Source: Variovorax paradoxus (lineage in GTDB: Bacteria; Pseudomonadota; Gammaproteobacteria; Burkholderiales; Burkholderiaceae_C). Taken from it: DNA of 64,000 nucleotides. Made by a program: the position numbers and the translations under genes. Positions 1-10,000 of the stretch are shown here, in pieces. The notes beneath the pieces were generated by a model that saw only the letters and a program-made list of their open reading frames with translations, was not told the DNA's origin and searched no databases. The stretch lies in assembly GCF_018614875.1 (NCBI RefSeq), contig NZ_JAGGNW010000011.1, positions 186,001 to 250,000 on the forward strand, read 5' to 3'. Numbering within the stretch: position 1 is the first letter of the stretch; each line of letters opens with the position of its first letter.

Positions 1-645
1 TTGTTCCTTCCGGGCGAAGGCCAGCTCGACAACCGTGCCCTGCTGGCTTCCCTGCTTGCCACGCTGCAAGCCAGCGCCGACGTGAAACTGCACTGGCAGT
101 CGCCGCGCGCCCCCGGCGATTTCTCCCCCGGCACGCCGGGCCAGCCCGACTGGGTGATCGACTGCCGCGGCCTCGGCGCCAAGCCGCAGTGGAACGCGCT
201 GCGCGGTGTGCGCGGCGAAGTCATCCGCGTGCATGCGCCCGAAGTGGCGTTGCAGCGGCCCACGCGGCTGGTGCATCCGCGCTATCCGCTCTACATCGCA
301 CCCAAGCCCGGCAGCGTGTTCGTGATCGGCGCGACCGAAATCGAATCCGACGACATGTCGCCCGCCAGCGTGCGCTCCACGCTCGAACTGCTGAGCGCCG
401 CATACGCCGTGCACAGCGGCTTCGCTGAAGCCCGCATCCTCGAAATTGCGACCCAGTGCCGCCCCACGCTGCCCGACAACCTGCCCGCCATCCGGCAGCC
501 GCAGCCGCGCGTGCTGCAGATCAATGGCCTGTACCGCCATGGTTTCATGATTGCGCCGGCCGTGCTCGACGCGGCCATGGAACTGCTCGTGCACGGCCGC
601 TCGGCGCTGGCGCAGAACCTCGGCCTGGAGACATCCCACCCATGA
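1..645 (+). CDS. thiO: Glycine oxidase ThiO, C-terminal part (5' end outside window)
   Basis: FAD-dependent amine oxidase that turns glycine into the imine (dehydroglycine) used to build the thiazole of thiamine; cytoplasmic. The open frame runs to the window edge, so only about 214 C-terminal residues of a usually about 370-residue enzyme are present and the FAD-binding N-terminus is missing. The C-terminal signature GLYRHGFMIAPA (around residues 177-188) is typical of ThiO. Its stop overlaps the thiS start as ATGA at 642-645. The following thiS, thiG and thiE genes make the assignment firm. The TTG at base 1 should not be taken as the real start. Confidence 0.93.
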   Translation: MFLPGEGQLDNRALLASLLATLQASADVKLHWQSPRAPGDFSPGTPGQPDWVIDCRGLGAKPQWNALRGVRGEVIRVHAPEVALQRPTRLVHPRYPLYIAPKPGSVFVIGATEIESDDMSPASVRSTLELLSAAYAVHSGFAEARILEIATQCRPTLPDNLPAIRQPQPRVLQINGLYRHGFMIAPAVLDAAMELLVHGRSALAQNLGLETSHP

Positions 646-845
646 CGATGAACGTCCTGATCAACGACAAGCCTTTCACGCTGCCGGACGGCGCCACGGT
701 GATCGACGCGCTGGCCGCACTCGACGCCGTGCCGCCCTTCGCGGTGGCCGTGAACCGCGAGTTCGTGCCGCGCTCGGCCCATGCGGCGCGCGCGTTGCAG
801 CCCGAAGACCGCATCGAAGTGATCCGCCCCGTGACCGGCGGCTGA
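642..845 (+). CDS. thiS: Sulfur carrier protein ThiS
   Basis: Ubiquitin-like sulfur carrier of 67 residues. Its C-terminal Gly-Gly (ending RPVTGG) is adenylated and thiocarboxylated, then donates sulfur to ThiG. The sequence has the usual ThiS layout: an N-terminal MNVLIND strand, the conserved AVAVNREFVPR stretch and the EDRIEVIRPVTGG tail. The start is fixed by the ATGA overlap with thiO. thiG follows after a short gap. No ThiF-like adenylyltransferase is in the window, so activation must be encoded elsewhere. Confidence 0.96.
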   Translation: MTMNVLINDKPFTLPDGATVIDALAALDAVPPFAVAVNREFVPRSAHAARALQPEDRIEVIRPVTGG

Positions 846-881
846 GCCAAGCAACCCGCAGCGATGGAGACAACACCCACC

Positions 882-1706
882 ATGACGACGACCACATCTT
901 CCGTTCCGGACAACGATCCGCTGGTTCTCTACGGCCAGACCTTCCAGAGCCGCCTGCTGCTGGGCACCGCGCGCTATCCCTCGCCGGACCTGCTCGAAGC
1001 TGCGGTGAAGCGCGCCAGGCCCGCCATGCTGACGGCCTCGCTGCGCCGCCAGTCCGCAAGCCCCGGCGCGAGCGACAGCGGCAACGGCTTCTGGGAACTG
1101 CTGCGCCGGCTCGCCGTGCCCGTGCTGCCCAACACCGCCGGCTGCCACAGCGTGCAGGAAGTGATCGCCACCGCGCAGATGGCGCGCGAGCTGTTCGATA
1201 CGCCATGGATCAAGCTCGAACTGATCGGCGACGACTACACGCTGCAGCCCGACACGCTGAACCTCGTCGATGCCGCATCGCAGCTGATCCGCGACGGGTT
1301 CCAGGTGCTGCCCTATTGCACCGAGGATCTCGTGCTGTGCCAGCGGCTGGTCGATGTCGGCTGCCAGGCCGTGATGCCCTGGGCAGCGCCCATCGGCACC
1401 GGCCGGGGGCCGGTCAATCCCTACGCGCTGCAGTTGCTGCGCGAGCGGCTCAGCGTGCCGATGCTGGTCGATGCAGGCCTGGGCCTGCCCTCACATGCCT
1501 GCCAGGTCATGGAGTGGGGTTACGACGGTGTGCTGCTCAACACCGCAGTGGCGCTGGCGCAAGACCCGGTGTCGATGGCCGGCGCCTTTGCCGACGCCGT
1601 GCAGGCCGGCCGCGCCGCCCACCGCTCAGGTGCCATGGCCGCGCAAGACTCCGCGCAGCCCAGCACGCCGGTGCTCGGCACGCCCTTCTGGCATCACGCA
1701 GCATGA
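882..1706 (+). CDS. thiG: Thiazole synthase ThiG
   Basis: TIM-barrel enzyme that condenses 1-deoxy-D-xylulose 5-phosphate, dehydroglycine (from ThiO) and ThiS-thiocarboxylate into the thiazole phosphate. Visible motifs are [17 protein letters not shown] near the start, LPNTAGCHS, the Schiff-base lysine in [21 protein letters not shown] for phosphate binding, and [11 protein letters not shown] start at 864 (six residues more) is possible. I prefer 882 because GGAGA lies at 866-870, whereas nothing like a ribosome site precedes 864. The stop overlaps the thiE start (ATGA, 1703-1706), so the two are translationally coupled. Confidence 0.95.
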   Translation: MTTTTSSVPDNDPLVLYGQTFQSRLLLGTARYPSPDLLEAAVKRARPAMLTASLRRQSASPGASDSGNGFWELLRRLAVPVLPNTAGCHSVQEVIATAQMARELFDTPWIKLELIGDDYTLQPDTLNLVDAASQLIRDGFQVLPYCTEDLVLCQRLVDVGCQAVMPWAAPIGTGRGPVNPYALQLLRERLSVPMLVDAGLGLPSHACQVMEWGYDGVLLNTAVALAQDPVSMAGAFADAVQAGRAAHRSGAMAAQDSAQPSTPVLGTPFWHHAA

Positions 1707-2659
1707 GCGCTTCAACCGATTCTGGCGCCGACTCCCGCGTCATCTCTCACGCAATCGTCGCGGCCCACGGGTTGCGCTTTGGCGCCGCCACCGCCGCGGC
1801 GGTAAGTGCGACCCGCTTCACTTCGGACGATGCTGTCTATCGCGGTGCCAAGCAGGCCTGCATCGCCCTTGGCTTCATCGAGATCGATGCCGAATGCCTG
1901 GCGCGCGCCTGGTCTGCGCAGGCGCGGCGCACAGGCAGCTTCGATGCCGCGCAATGGCCCGACACGCCCGCGGATTTCGGCATGCGGCCATTTCCGCCCG
2001 GGTCTCGCGACGATGCATTCCCCCCCTGCCCCGAGTGGCTCGGCCTCTATGCCGTGCTGCCCGATGCGCAATGGGTGGGCCGCATGGCACGCGCCGGCGT
2101 TCCCACAGTGCAGGTGCGCTTCAAGTCCGACGATGCGGCAGCCGTCGAACGCGAAGTGCGAGCAGCCGTCGAAGCCGTGAAAGGCACGGACGCGCTGCTC
2201 TTCATCAACGACCACTGGCAGGCGGCCATCGCCGCCGGTGCCTACGGCGTCCACCTTGGCCAGGAAGACCTCGACGCGCTCGCGCCCGAACAGGTGCGGC
2301 AGATCCGCGGCGCGGGCCTGCGGCTCGGCGTCAGCACCCACGGCTACGCCGAGATGGTGCGCGCCGACGCGGTGAGCCCGAGCTACATCGCGATGGGCGC
2401 GGTGTATCCGACCACCCTCAAGAAGATGGCGACGGCGCCGCAGGGCGTGGCGCGGCTTGCGGCCTATGCGCGCCTGTTGCGCGGCTATCCGCAGGTGGGC
2501 ATCGGCGGCATCGATGCGGTGCGCCTGCCCGAGGTGCTTGCCACGGGCGTCGGCTCGGTCGCCGTGGTGCGCGCGCTTGTCGCCGCGGAAGATCCCGAGG
2601 CCACGGCCGCGCAATGGATGGCGGCCATGAGCGCAGCCTCCCCACGAACGAACAAATGA
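1703..2659 (+). CDS. thiE: Thiamine phosphate synthase ThiE with N-terminal extension
   Basis: Joins the thiazole phosphate to HMP pyrophosphate to make thiamine phosphate. The ThiE barrel occupies about residues 113-310, with a Q-x-R-x-K pyrimidine-site motif (QVRFK, 137-141), [44 protein letters not shown] and GIGGI. At 318 residues it is about 100 longer than the usual enzyme. Residues 1-110 do not match ThiE; part of this extension could be a remnant of another thi enzyme, but I cannot identify it. The start is set by the ATGA overlap with thiG. The stop overlaps the following receptor gene in the same way (2656-2659). Confidence 0.9.
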   Translation: MSASTDSGADSRVISHAIVAAHGLRFGAATAAAVSATRFTSDDAVYRGAKQACIALGFIEIDAECLARAWSAQARRTGSFDAAQWPDTPADFGMRPFPPGSRDDAFPPCPEWLGLYAVLPDAQWVGRMARAGVPTVQVRFKSDDAAAVEREVRAAVEAVKGTDALLFINDHWQAAIAAGAYGVHLGQEDLDALAPEQVRQIRGAGLRLGVSTHGYAEMVRADAVSPSYIAMGAVYPTTLKKMATAPQGVARLAAYARLLRGYPQVGIGGIDAVRLPEVLATGVGSVAVVRALVAAEDPEATAAQWMAAMSAASPRTNK

Positions 2660-4797
2660 CAAAACAATTCCGATCCTGGCTGCCGACGCCGGTCTCTCGT
2701 GCAATCGCTGCAGGCTTTCTTCTGGCCACTAGCAGCGCGCATGCCCAGCAACAGACCGAACTGCCCGCCGTCACGGTGAACGAAAGCAGCGCCGCGCCGC
2801 AAGCCGACGTGAGCGGCTTCGGCGACGTGCCGCTGCGCGAACTGCCGCTCTCGGCCACGGTGATCGACAGCACGCAGCTTCGCGCGAGCGGTGCGCGCCG
2901 CCTCGCGGACCTCACGCAGTTCGATTCCTCGGTGACCGATTCCTACAACTCGGCCGGCTACTGGGACTACCTGACGGTGCGCGGCTTCGTGCTGGACAAC
3001 CGCTTCAACTACCGGCGCGAGGGCCTGCCGATCAGCGCCGAGACATCGATTCCGCTCGACAACAAGGAGCGCATCGAGATACTGCGCGGCACCAGCGGCA
3101 TCCAGGCCGGCACCAGCGCGCCGGGCGGGCTGGTCAACTACGTGATCAAGCGGCCCACCGAGCAGGACCTGCGCACGCTGCGCATCGAAACCACCAGCCG
3201 CGGCAGCGTGCTTGGCGCGCTCGACCTGGGCGGCCGCTTCGGTGCGAACCGCGAGTTCGGCTACCGCCTCAACGTGGCGAACGAAAACCTCAAGCCGCTG
3301 ACGCACAACCTCGACGGCAACCGCAACATGTTCTCGCTGGCGGGCGACTGGCGCATCACGCGCGATTCGGTGCTCGAGTTCGAGATCGAGCGCAGCCACA
3401 AGACGCAGCCGAGCCAGAACGGCTTCAGCCTGCTGGGCAGCACGCTGCCCGCGCCGGTCGATCCGAAGATCAACCTGAACAACCAGCCGTGGTCGCAGCC
3501 CTCGGAGTTCAACGCATTGACCGGCAGCGTTCGCTTCAGCCAGGCGCTCGATGCCGACTGGCGCTGGAGCGCACAGATTGGCCAGCAAAGGCTCAAGAGC
3601 GACGACCGCCTGGCCTACGCCTTCGGCTGCGGCGCCGAAGGCAACTACGACCGCTATTGCTCCGACGGCACTTTCGACTTCTACGACTTCCGCAGCGAGA
3701 ACGAACGGCGCACGCAAACCGCGGGCAGCCTCAACCTCAAGGGCAACGTGATGACGGGCAGCGTGCGGCACGAGCTTGGCTTCGGCCTGCTGCAAAGCCG
3801 CGTGCGCAACCGCTTCGACAACCAGGCCTACAACTACGTGGGCACCGGCAACATCTGGGGCACGGCTGTCGTGCCGCCGAACCCCGAGGCATCCACGCCG
3901 CAGACCAACCGCGACGAGCGCTCGACCGAGCTGTCGGTGCAGGACGCGATCCGCTGGAACGACCGCTTCACCACCTGGCTCGGTGTGCGCCACACGCGGC
4001 TAACCCGCAGCAGCATCGGCAACGACGGCTCGGGACCAACCGGGTACAAGCAGGACGTGACCACGCCGTGGCTCGCGGCAAGCTACGCCATCCAGCCGGG
4101 GCTGCTGGCCTATGCGAGCTGGGGCAAGGGTGTCGAGTCGCAGGTCGTGCCGAACAGGAGCCTGCAGTACAGCAACGCGGGTCAGGCACTGCCCGCACTC
4201 ACCTCGCGCCAATGGGAGCTGGGCCTGAAGGGCGGCAGCGATGCCTTCAACTGGCAAGTCGCGTGGTTCGACATCTCGCGGCCGATGACCAACCTCGATC
4301 TGTGCGGCGGCTATTGCGAAGTGCGCAACGACGGGCGTGCGGTGCATCGCGGCCTGGAGGCTGGCGCGCAATGGAGCCAGGGGCCATGGCGCATCGGCGG
4401 CGGCATCACGGTGATCGATGCCAAGCGGCGCGGCAGCACCGCGAATCCGACGCTCAATGGCCAATCGCCGACCAACGTGCCCAAGGAAGTGCTGCGCGCG
4501 CAGGCCGCATACCGCGTGGCATCCGTGCCGGGCCTTGAAATCGCGGGCCAACTTTCATATGAAGGCCGCCGCAACGTGCTGCCCGATGGCTCGGTCACGC
4601 TGCCTTCGTGGACACGCGTCGACGCGGTGCTGCGCTACGACACCAAGCTGCGCGGCGTGAACACGAGCTGGACACTGGCCATCGACAACCTGTTCGACCG
4701 CCGCTACTGGAAGGAATCGCCCTACCAGTTCGGCCATGTCTACCTCTTCCCCGGAGCGCCGCGCACGCTGCGCCTTGGGTTGAGCGTGTCGCTCTGA
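2656..4797 (+). CDS. TonB-dependent outer membrane receptor linked to thi operon
   Basis: Protein of 713 residues. It has a signal peptide (MTKQ... cut near AHA|QQ at residue 30), a plug domain (about residues 50-165, including TVRGFVLDNRFNYRREGLP and the ERIEILRGTSG segment) and a 22-strand-type beta-barrel. It would import a ligand across the outer membrane using TonB energy. By sequence it resembles siderophore receptors (TonB-siderophor type), but its start overlaps the thiE stop as ATGA. It therefore sits in the thiamine operon, and thiamine or a thiamine precursor is the likely substrate by context (inference). It ends with ...GLSVSL rather than a terminal aromatic residue. Confidence 0.88.
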   Translation: MTKQFRSWLPTPVSRAIAAGFLLATSSAHAQQQTELPAVTVNESSAAPQADVSGFGDVPLRELPLSATVIDSTQLRASGARRLADLTQFDSSVTDSYNSAGYWDYLTVRGFVLDNRFNYRREGLPISAETSIPLDNKERIEILRGTSGIQAGTSAPGGLVNYVIKRPTEQDLRTLRIETTSRGSVLGALDLGGRFGANREFGYRLNVANENLKPLTHNLDGNRNMFSLAGDWRITRDSVLEFEIERSHKTQPSQNGFSLLGSTLPAPVDPKINLNNQPWSQPSEFNALTGSVRFSQALDADWRWSAQIGQQRLKSDDRLAYAFGCGAEGNYDRYCSDGTFDFYDFRSENERRTQTAGSLNLKGNVMTGSVRHELGFGLLQSRVRNRFDNQAYNYVGTGNIWGTAVVPPNPEASTPQTNRDERSTELSVQDAIRWNDRFTTWLGVRHTRLTRSSIGNDGSGPTGYKQDVTTPWLAASYAIQPGLLAYASWGKGVESQVVPNRSLQYSNAGQALPALTSRQWELGLKGGSDAFNWQVAWFDISRPMTNLDLCGGYCEVRNDGRAVHRGLEAGAQWSQGPWRIGGGITVIDAKRRGSTANPTLNGQSPTNVPKEVLRAQAAYRVASVPGLEIAGQLSYEGRRNVLPDGSVTLPSWTRVDAVLRYDTKLRGVNTSWTLAIDNLFDRRYWKESPYQFGHVYLFPGAPRTLRLGLSVSL

Positions 4798-4844
4798 GCA
4801 CGGTCAAAAATTTTCCAAAAATTCATTGCCGCCGTGTTCGTGCG

Positions 4845-4874
4845 TTCGAAGGGCTCAAAAAACCACGCTATAAT
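4845..4874 (+). promoter_or_regulatory. Promoter of tRNA-Asn
   Basis: A perfect -10 hexamer TATAAT lies at 4869-4874, 11 bases before the mature tRNA 5' end. A weak -35-like TTCGAA at 4845-4850 sits 18 bases upstream. The perfect -10 with a poor -35 is the main support. Confidence 0.6.
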
Positions 4875-4885
4875 CTGAGGCTTGT

Positions 4886-4961
4886 TCCTCGATAGCTCAG
4901 TTGGTAGAGCGCCGGACTGTTAATCCGTAGGTCCCTGGTTCGAGCCCAGGTCGAGGAGCCA
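4886..4961 (+). tRNA. tRNA-Asn (anticodon GTT)
   Basis: A 76-base cloverleaf with encoded CCA. The acceptor stem is TCCTCGA/TCGAGGA, the D-arm GCTC/GAGC, the anticodon loop CTGTTAA at 4917-4923 (GTT, reading AAC/AAT), and the T-arm CCTGG-TTCGAGC-CCAGG. The first anticodon-stem pair (C27-T43) is a mismatch. The gene has its own promoter and a strong terminator, so it is a single-gene unit. Confidence 0.97.
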
Positions 4962-4983
4962 CTACAAGCCGCAAGGCCTCTGG

Positions 4984-5022
4984 ATGCCCCGCTACTCAAA
5001 GGTAGCGGGGCATTTTCTTTTG
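4984..5022 (+). terminator. Rho-independent terminator of tRNA-Asn
   Basis: A 12-bp perfect stem ATGCCCCGCTAC / GTAGCGGGGCAT (4984-4995 with 5002-5013) has a 6-base loop and is followed by a T-rich tract (TTTCTTTTG). Confidence 0.9.
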
Positions 5023-5173
5023 GGGGCCGATATTGGAAGGTTCGGACCCGCTCTTCTTGGCCTTCGCTGGCTCGGGCCCATCCTCTGCGGCCCGGGCGAC
5101 GATAACGATGGCATCAATCCCACCTATGCGATGCTGCTACCTTGCCAACGCGCGCTTTTGCTGGGAATTCAAC

Positions 5174-5731
5174 ATGCACACACCTGACGAGATTGCAGCG
5201 AAGCTGTTGGCCTCACCCTATCAGGCCTTGGACGAACGAACCAAGAAGGTGGCGCGGCACATTGCAGCGCGGACGCACATTGCGCGCAACGTCGCGAAAG
5301 AATTCGACGCCCAGCCCATGCCCGGCCAGAGAGCGGCCGACGCAGTGGCATCTTTCGGCGGTTCCTGGACCTTCGTCGGGCTCTTCGCCGCCGCCATGCT
5401 GTTTTGGGTGGGCCTCAACGCGTACCTTCTGACACGCCACGGGAAGACCTTCGATGCTTACCCCTACATCCTGCTTAATCTGTTCCTCTCCATGCTGGCC
5501 GCCATCCAGGCGCCCATCATCCTGATGTCACAGAACCGGCAATCCGAGAAGGACCGAATTTCCGCGGAGCACGACTACGAAGTCAATCTCAAGGCCGAGC
5601 TGGAAATCATGTTGCTACACGACAAGCTCGATGCACTGCGCGAAACGCAGTGGGGGGAACTGCTGCAGATCCAGACCCAACAGCTGAAACTGCTAGCCGA
5701 ACTGGCCGAAAAGCGAAATGGCTCAAGCTAG
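5174..5731 (+). CDS. DUF1003 family membrane protein
   Basis: Predicted 185-residue inner-membrane protein of the DUF1003 family; function unknown. The N-terminal 55 residues are soluble and basic. Two transmembrane segments follow (about residues 66-87 and 101-121, the second in the YPYILLNLFLSMLAAIQAPIILMSQNRQ signature region). The C-terminal charged helix (SEKDRISAEHDYEVNLKAEL onward) looks like a coiled coil. I chose the ATG at 5174 because the family begins close to this point; upstream in-frame starts would add low-quality sequence from the tRNA terminator side. No operon partner is evident. Confidence 0.82.
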   Translation: MHTPDEIAAKLLASPYQALDERTKKVARHIAARTHIARNVAKEFDAQPMPGQRAADAVASFGGSWTFVGLFAAAMLFWVGLNAYLLTRHGKTFDAYPYILLNLFLSMLAAIQAPIILMSQNRQSEKDRISAEHDYEVNLKAELEIMLLHDKLDALRETQWGELLQIQTQQLKLLAELAEKRNGSS

Positions 5732-5830
5732 TTTCGAGCCCACCATGCATCCCGCCCTGGAAATACAATTCGCGTTCCATACGCCCTCAAAACCGGCGAC
5801 TCATCGATTGGTAATACGTTCGAATTAAAC

Positions 5831-6265
5831 ATGACATCAAAAAGCAAACTGCTGTTGGGCGCTGCGATTCTGGCGGGATGGATCGGCCTGGCCTCGGCCC
5901 AGGATGCGGACCCGACGAACATGGTTCGCGGCGGCCTGCAGGTCATTCAGATGGTGGATCAGGGCAAGATCGGCGAGCTTTGGGATGGCGCGGCGTCCGT
6001 GACCAAGAAGCGGGTCGCACGTCCAGAGTTCGTTCGCCAGGTCGAGGCGTCGCGTTCGCCGCTCGGTGCCGCGCAGCAGCGCACATGGGTCTCGGTCAAT
6101 CGCCAAATGGTTGGGAACGAAGATACCGATCTGGCAGGCCAGTATGTCAACGTCGAATATGAAACCCGCTTTGCCAACGCCAGCAACCGGGTGGTGCGCG
6201 AGATGACGAGCTTTCGGCTCGACCGCGACGGCACGTGGCGCCTGAGCGGCTACGTGCTGCGTTAA
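5831..6265 (+). CDS. DUF4019 domain secreted protein
   Basis: Protein of 144 residues with a clear signal peptide (hydrophobic LLLGAAILAGWIGLASA, cut near ASA|QDA at 23). The mature part is a small DUF4019 domain ending in GTWRLSGYVLR, the usual C-terminal signature. It is probably periplasmic. The DUF4019 family has no established function. It stands alone in front of a long non-coding region that leads to the adhesin gene, so shared function with the adhesin is only positional speculation. Confidence 0.8.
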   Translation: MTSKSKLLLGAAILAGWIGLASAQDADPTNMVRGGLQVIQMVDQGKIGELWDGAASVTKKRVARPEFVRQVEASRSPLGAAQQRTWVSVNRQMVGNEDTDLAGQYVNVEYETRFANASNRVVREMTSFRLDRDGTWRLSGYVLR

Positions 6266-6743
6266 AGCCGGCTCTACCGGCGCGCCGCGATTTCGCGGCG
6301 CCTCCGCTCGGCGAATGCGCCATGGCTGCAGGCATTTGCAGCAAATCGCTCCCGCTCTATTGTTCCCTGACTGCCACCTGAGCTATTTCCGGGGCAGCGG
6401 CTATTGCGACAGCTCGCGCAGGGACACCCCACGAGCCATATCGGTCGCCAGTTCTTCTTCTGGCAACGGCCACCCTCCCCGGCCCTGACCCACTTTCCCG
6501 GCGCCTCGGCGCCGCGCCACGCCACGCCGAGCGCGGCTCCGGCAAAGCGTCGAAAGCGAACCCCTCCAACCTACGGACGGGTCGGACGAATCTCGACCGC
6601 TCGCCCGGAGCCCTCTCCTCATGAAACTTCACGCTACTACCAGCGAGAAGTGATCGATTTGAAATTTCAATCATCGTTCATTGATATGTATGGCTGGAAA
6701 AGAAACATATAAAAACTTGGTATTACTATTCGTGTCAAAGGCT

Positions 6744-6758
6744 TGATAAGAATTCTCA
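6744..6758. promoter_or_regulatory. Fur-box-like inverted repeat upstream of adhesin
   Basis: TGATAAG-A-ATTCTCA matches the 7-1-7 Fur consensus TGATAAT-n-ATTATCA at 12 of 14 positions. It lies in the AT-rich part of the gap, about 260 bases before the adhesin start. Fur control is an inference from this match only. Confidence 0.4.
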
Positions 6759-6852
6759 ATCTACCCCTCACTGCCCTGACGTTAATTCGCCACACAGTTA
6801 GTTGCATTCCTCCACGATCTCTTAAGATTCGCCAAAAAATGTTTCCGTTTAA

Positions 6853-6880
6853 TTGCAATTGATCGAATAGTTTTGCAATT
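6853..6880. repeat. Two direct TTGCAATT repeats 20 bp apart
   Basis: TTGCAATT occurs at 6853-6860 and again at 6873-6880, so the same DNA face is presented two helical turns apart. The first copy is part of the palindrome AATTGCAATT. This is a candidate binding site for an unknown regulator of the adhesin operon. Confidence 0.45.
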
Positions 6881-7017
6881 ATTTCTAAAGGTTCTATGGG
6901 CACATGCCAACCGTGGACACCGGTCGCTCCCTTGGAGCAAGGCTTTTGGCGTCTCTATCCCCCGCCTGCGCTTACAGCAAACGCAGCGGCGGCAAATGAA
7001 CTATCGAGGAGAAATGC

Positions 7018-10000
7018 ATGAATAAGTCTTACCGCAGCATCTGGAATGAGGCATTGGGCGCGTGGGTCGCCGCGTCGGAAACCACTCGAGCGCGCGGCAA
7101 GCGCGGCGGCAGCCGCGTGGCAATTGCTGCCGCGGCTGGCGTGCTGGGGTTGCTGTCGCTCTCTGCGCAGGCGCAATCGGTGAACTGCACTGCGTCGCCG
7201 TACAACTACTACAACGGCACAGCCTCATGCATGGGCTGGCAATCCCAGGCCACCGCGGACGGAGCCACCGCGCTCGGATATCAGGCGCTGGCCTCCAATG
7301 TCTGGGCGACGGCGGTGGGTTTCCAGACCGTCGCTTCGGCACAGTACTCGGTGGCCATCGGTCGGGAGGCCTCGGCCACGGGGCCGGGAGGTGCGGTAGC
7401 GCTGGGTGCTCAAACGATCTCAAACAACGTCAATACGGTCGCGATCGGCGTTCAAGCCCAGGCCATCGCAGCCGGCGGCAACGCCTTGGGCACCTTTTCC
7501 ATCGCATCGGGAGGGAACTCCACTGCTGTCGGCACCAGTTCCTGGGCCAGTGGCGCCACCTCGTTCGCCGGGAGTTGGGGGAGCATCGCGGCTGGCCAGA
7601 ATTCTGTCGCCATCGGCGCGCAAGCGAAGGCTTCCGCGTTGAACTCTGTTTATCTTGGCGCGCGTACGCTTGCGAGCGCAGGCGCGCTGGCCCAAAGCGC
7701 CATCGCAATTGGCACGGACGTGACGGCGTCGCAGGCCGACGCCATGGCGATCGGACGCGAAAGCTCGGCGATTGCCAGCCGCAGCATAGCGATTGGCGTC
7801 CAGTCCGATGCGAATGCCGACTCCAGTACAGCAGTTGGCAGCGGGGCTCAGGCAACCGCGCTGCGCACCGTCGCGATAGGTAGCGATGCAGCTGCAACCA
7901 CCGCCGCAGCCACAGCCGTCGGGAACGGCGCTCAGGCGCTAGGGAACAGTTCACTCGCGCTCGGAGCACAAGCGCTCGCTGTCGGGGCCAGCACAGTCGC
8001 GGTCGGCCAGGGTGCCGGTGCGGGCTCGACGAGTGCCAATACGGGCTCGATCGCAGTGGGCGTTGCCGCCGGAGCGCTGGTCAGCGGCGCGCTGAACACC
8101 GCTCTGGGCGGCGGCATTGCGAGCGTGATGCGGGGCGCAGGGTCGGGCGTCACTGGAACGCGCAACGTCGCCTTCGGCTCAGGCGACGGCACCGTCGCCT
8201 ACGATGCCAACCTTGACGCTGCGGCAGGCAGCCTGGTAAGCGGCAACGACAATGTCGCCATCGGCACCAACGCCGGCATCGGCGTCGCGGCCAACGCAAC
8301 GACGTCGATCGGCCTGAACGCAAATGCGAGCGCGGGCAACGCGGTCGCCATCGGCTCCGGGGCAAGCGCGTCTGCACAGAATGCCGTCGCGCAAGGCACC
8401 AGCGCCAACGCAGGCGCCCAGAATGCCATTGCCATTGGCTTCCAGGCGATCGCGTCTCAGATCAACTCCATCAATCTTGGCGCGCGCACGCTTGCAGGGT
8501 CGGGCGCCACTGGGGCGGAAGCTATCGCCATTGGCACGGATGTAACGGCATCCCAGAATCGCGCTGTCGCAATAGGGCGCACAAGCCGGGCAACCGGCGT
8601 GGATGCGCTGGCGGCCGGTACCCGGGCCAATGCGGCTGCCGACAACGCCACCGCGCTCGGTTCGGGCGGAACCACCGCCGCGACCGCTGTGCGCGCTTCC
8701 GGTACCGGTTCTGTGGCTGTGGGTGGCAACGCGACCGCTGGCGCCAATGCTGCGGGAATCAATGCCATTGCTATCGGCGGAGAGTCGTCCGCGACCCAGA
8801 CGGAAACGATCGCGATCGGCCGCCTGGCCAATGCCTTGGCCCTGAACGCCATCGCGGTCGGTAGCAACGCCCGGGCGAATTCGGCCGAGGCGGTCGCAAT
8901 TGGCACCAATGCAACCGCCACCGGCGGCAAGTCAGTCTCCATCGGCTCCGGCAACACCGCCTATGGCAACGGCGCCGTGGCCATCGGCGACCCGAGCTTC
9001 TCCAGCGGCACCGGCGCGTACGTCGGCGGCGCGGACAACATCGCCAACAGCGATGGAACCGCGAGCGCCACGGCCGCGAACCAGGCCGATGGCGCGGTGG
9101 CAATCGGCAACGCCAACAAGGCCATCGGCCAGGGCAGCGTGGCGCTGGGCAACGGCTCCACCGCTGGCGCCGCAGGCATCGCGGGCAATGTGGCAATCGG
9201 CGACCGCGCAACGGCGGCGGCGAGCGCCGGCGACGTGGCGCTGGGCTCCGGCTCCGTGACGGCAGCGGCCGTCGGCACGGCCAGCACCACCATCGGCGGC
9301 ACGGTCTACAACTTCCAGGGCACCACGCCGACGAGCACCGTGAGCGTGGGCAGCGCGGGCAACGAGCGGACCATCACCAACGTGGCGGCGGGACGGATCT
9401 CGGGCACCTCGACCGATGCCATCAACGGCTCGCAGCTATTCGCCACCAACCAGGCGGTGCAGGCCATCGCAGCCAGCACGCCCACCCACTACTACAGCGT
9501 GAACGACGGCGGCGTGCAGCAGGCGAACTACACCAACAACGGTGCGACGGGCGCCAACTCTCTGGCAGCGGGAGTTGCGGCCTCGGCGTCGGGCGTTCAG
9601 TCCGTAGCGCAGGGCTTTCAGGCGAACGCGTCGGGCGGCGATGCCATTGCGATCGGCACCGGCACCAAGGCATCGGCCGTCAGCAGCACCGCGATCGGCG
9701 TCAACGCCTCGGCATCGGGCGTCAGTGGCTCCACGGCGGTGGGCGCCTTCGCCAACGCCAGTGCGACCAACAGCCTGGCGGTCGGCGAGTTCGCCAGCGC
9801 ATCCGGCGAGGGTGCCTCGGCCGTAGGCCCCGGTGCGAATGCGGCGGCGGCGCGTGCCACGGCGCTCGGGAACGCCTCGTCGGTGACTGCCACGGGCGGC
9901 GTCGCCGTTGGCGACACGGCCAGCGCCAAAGCGGCGAACGCCGTTTCGCTGGGCTCCAACTCTGTGGCCAACAATGCAGGAGACGTGGCGCTGGGCTCGG

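Larger units (their letters stand above)
6266..7017. other. Long intergenic region, GC-rich then AT-rich, upstream of adhesin gene
   Basis: No convincing gene. The left part (to about 6640) is GC-rich and holds a hairpin with arms GCGCCGCG/CGCGGCGC near 6281-6301 that may end the DUF4019 transcript, although there is no T-run. The right part (about 6640-6900) is clearly AT-rich against its surroundings. It carries a perfect 12-bp palindrome TTGAAATTTCAA (6659-6670), a Fur-box-like sequence (6744-6758) and two TTGCAATT copies exactly 20 bp apart. A strong ribosome site GAGGAGA at 7006-7012 belongs to the adhesin gene. Confidence 0.7.

Noticed and set aside
2485..3993. 502-codon minus-strand frame opposite the TonB receptor
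   Set aside because: Composition-driven shadow with no domain or ribosome site; the plus-strand receptor is complete.
4886..5022. tRNA-Asn as a phage or island attachment site
   Set aside because: No integrase and no visible second copy of the tRNA 3' end in the following 11 kb.
6404..6712. 102-codon plus-strand frame upstream of the adhesin
   Set aside because: It crosses from GC-rich to AT-rich DNA without coding character and has no recognisable domain.
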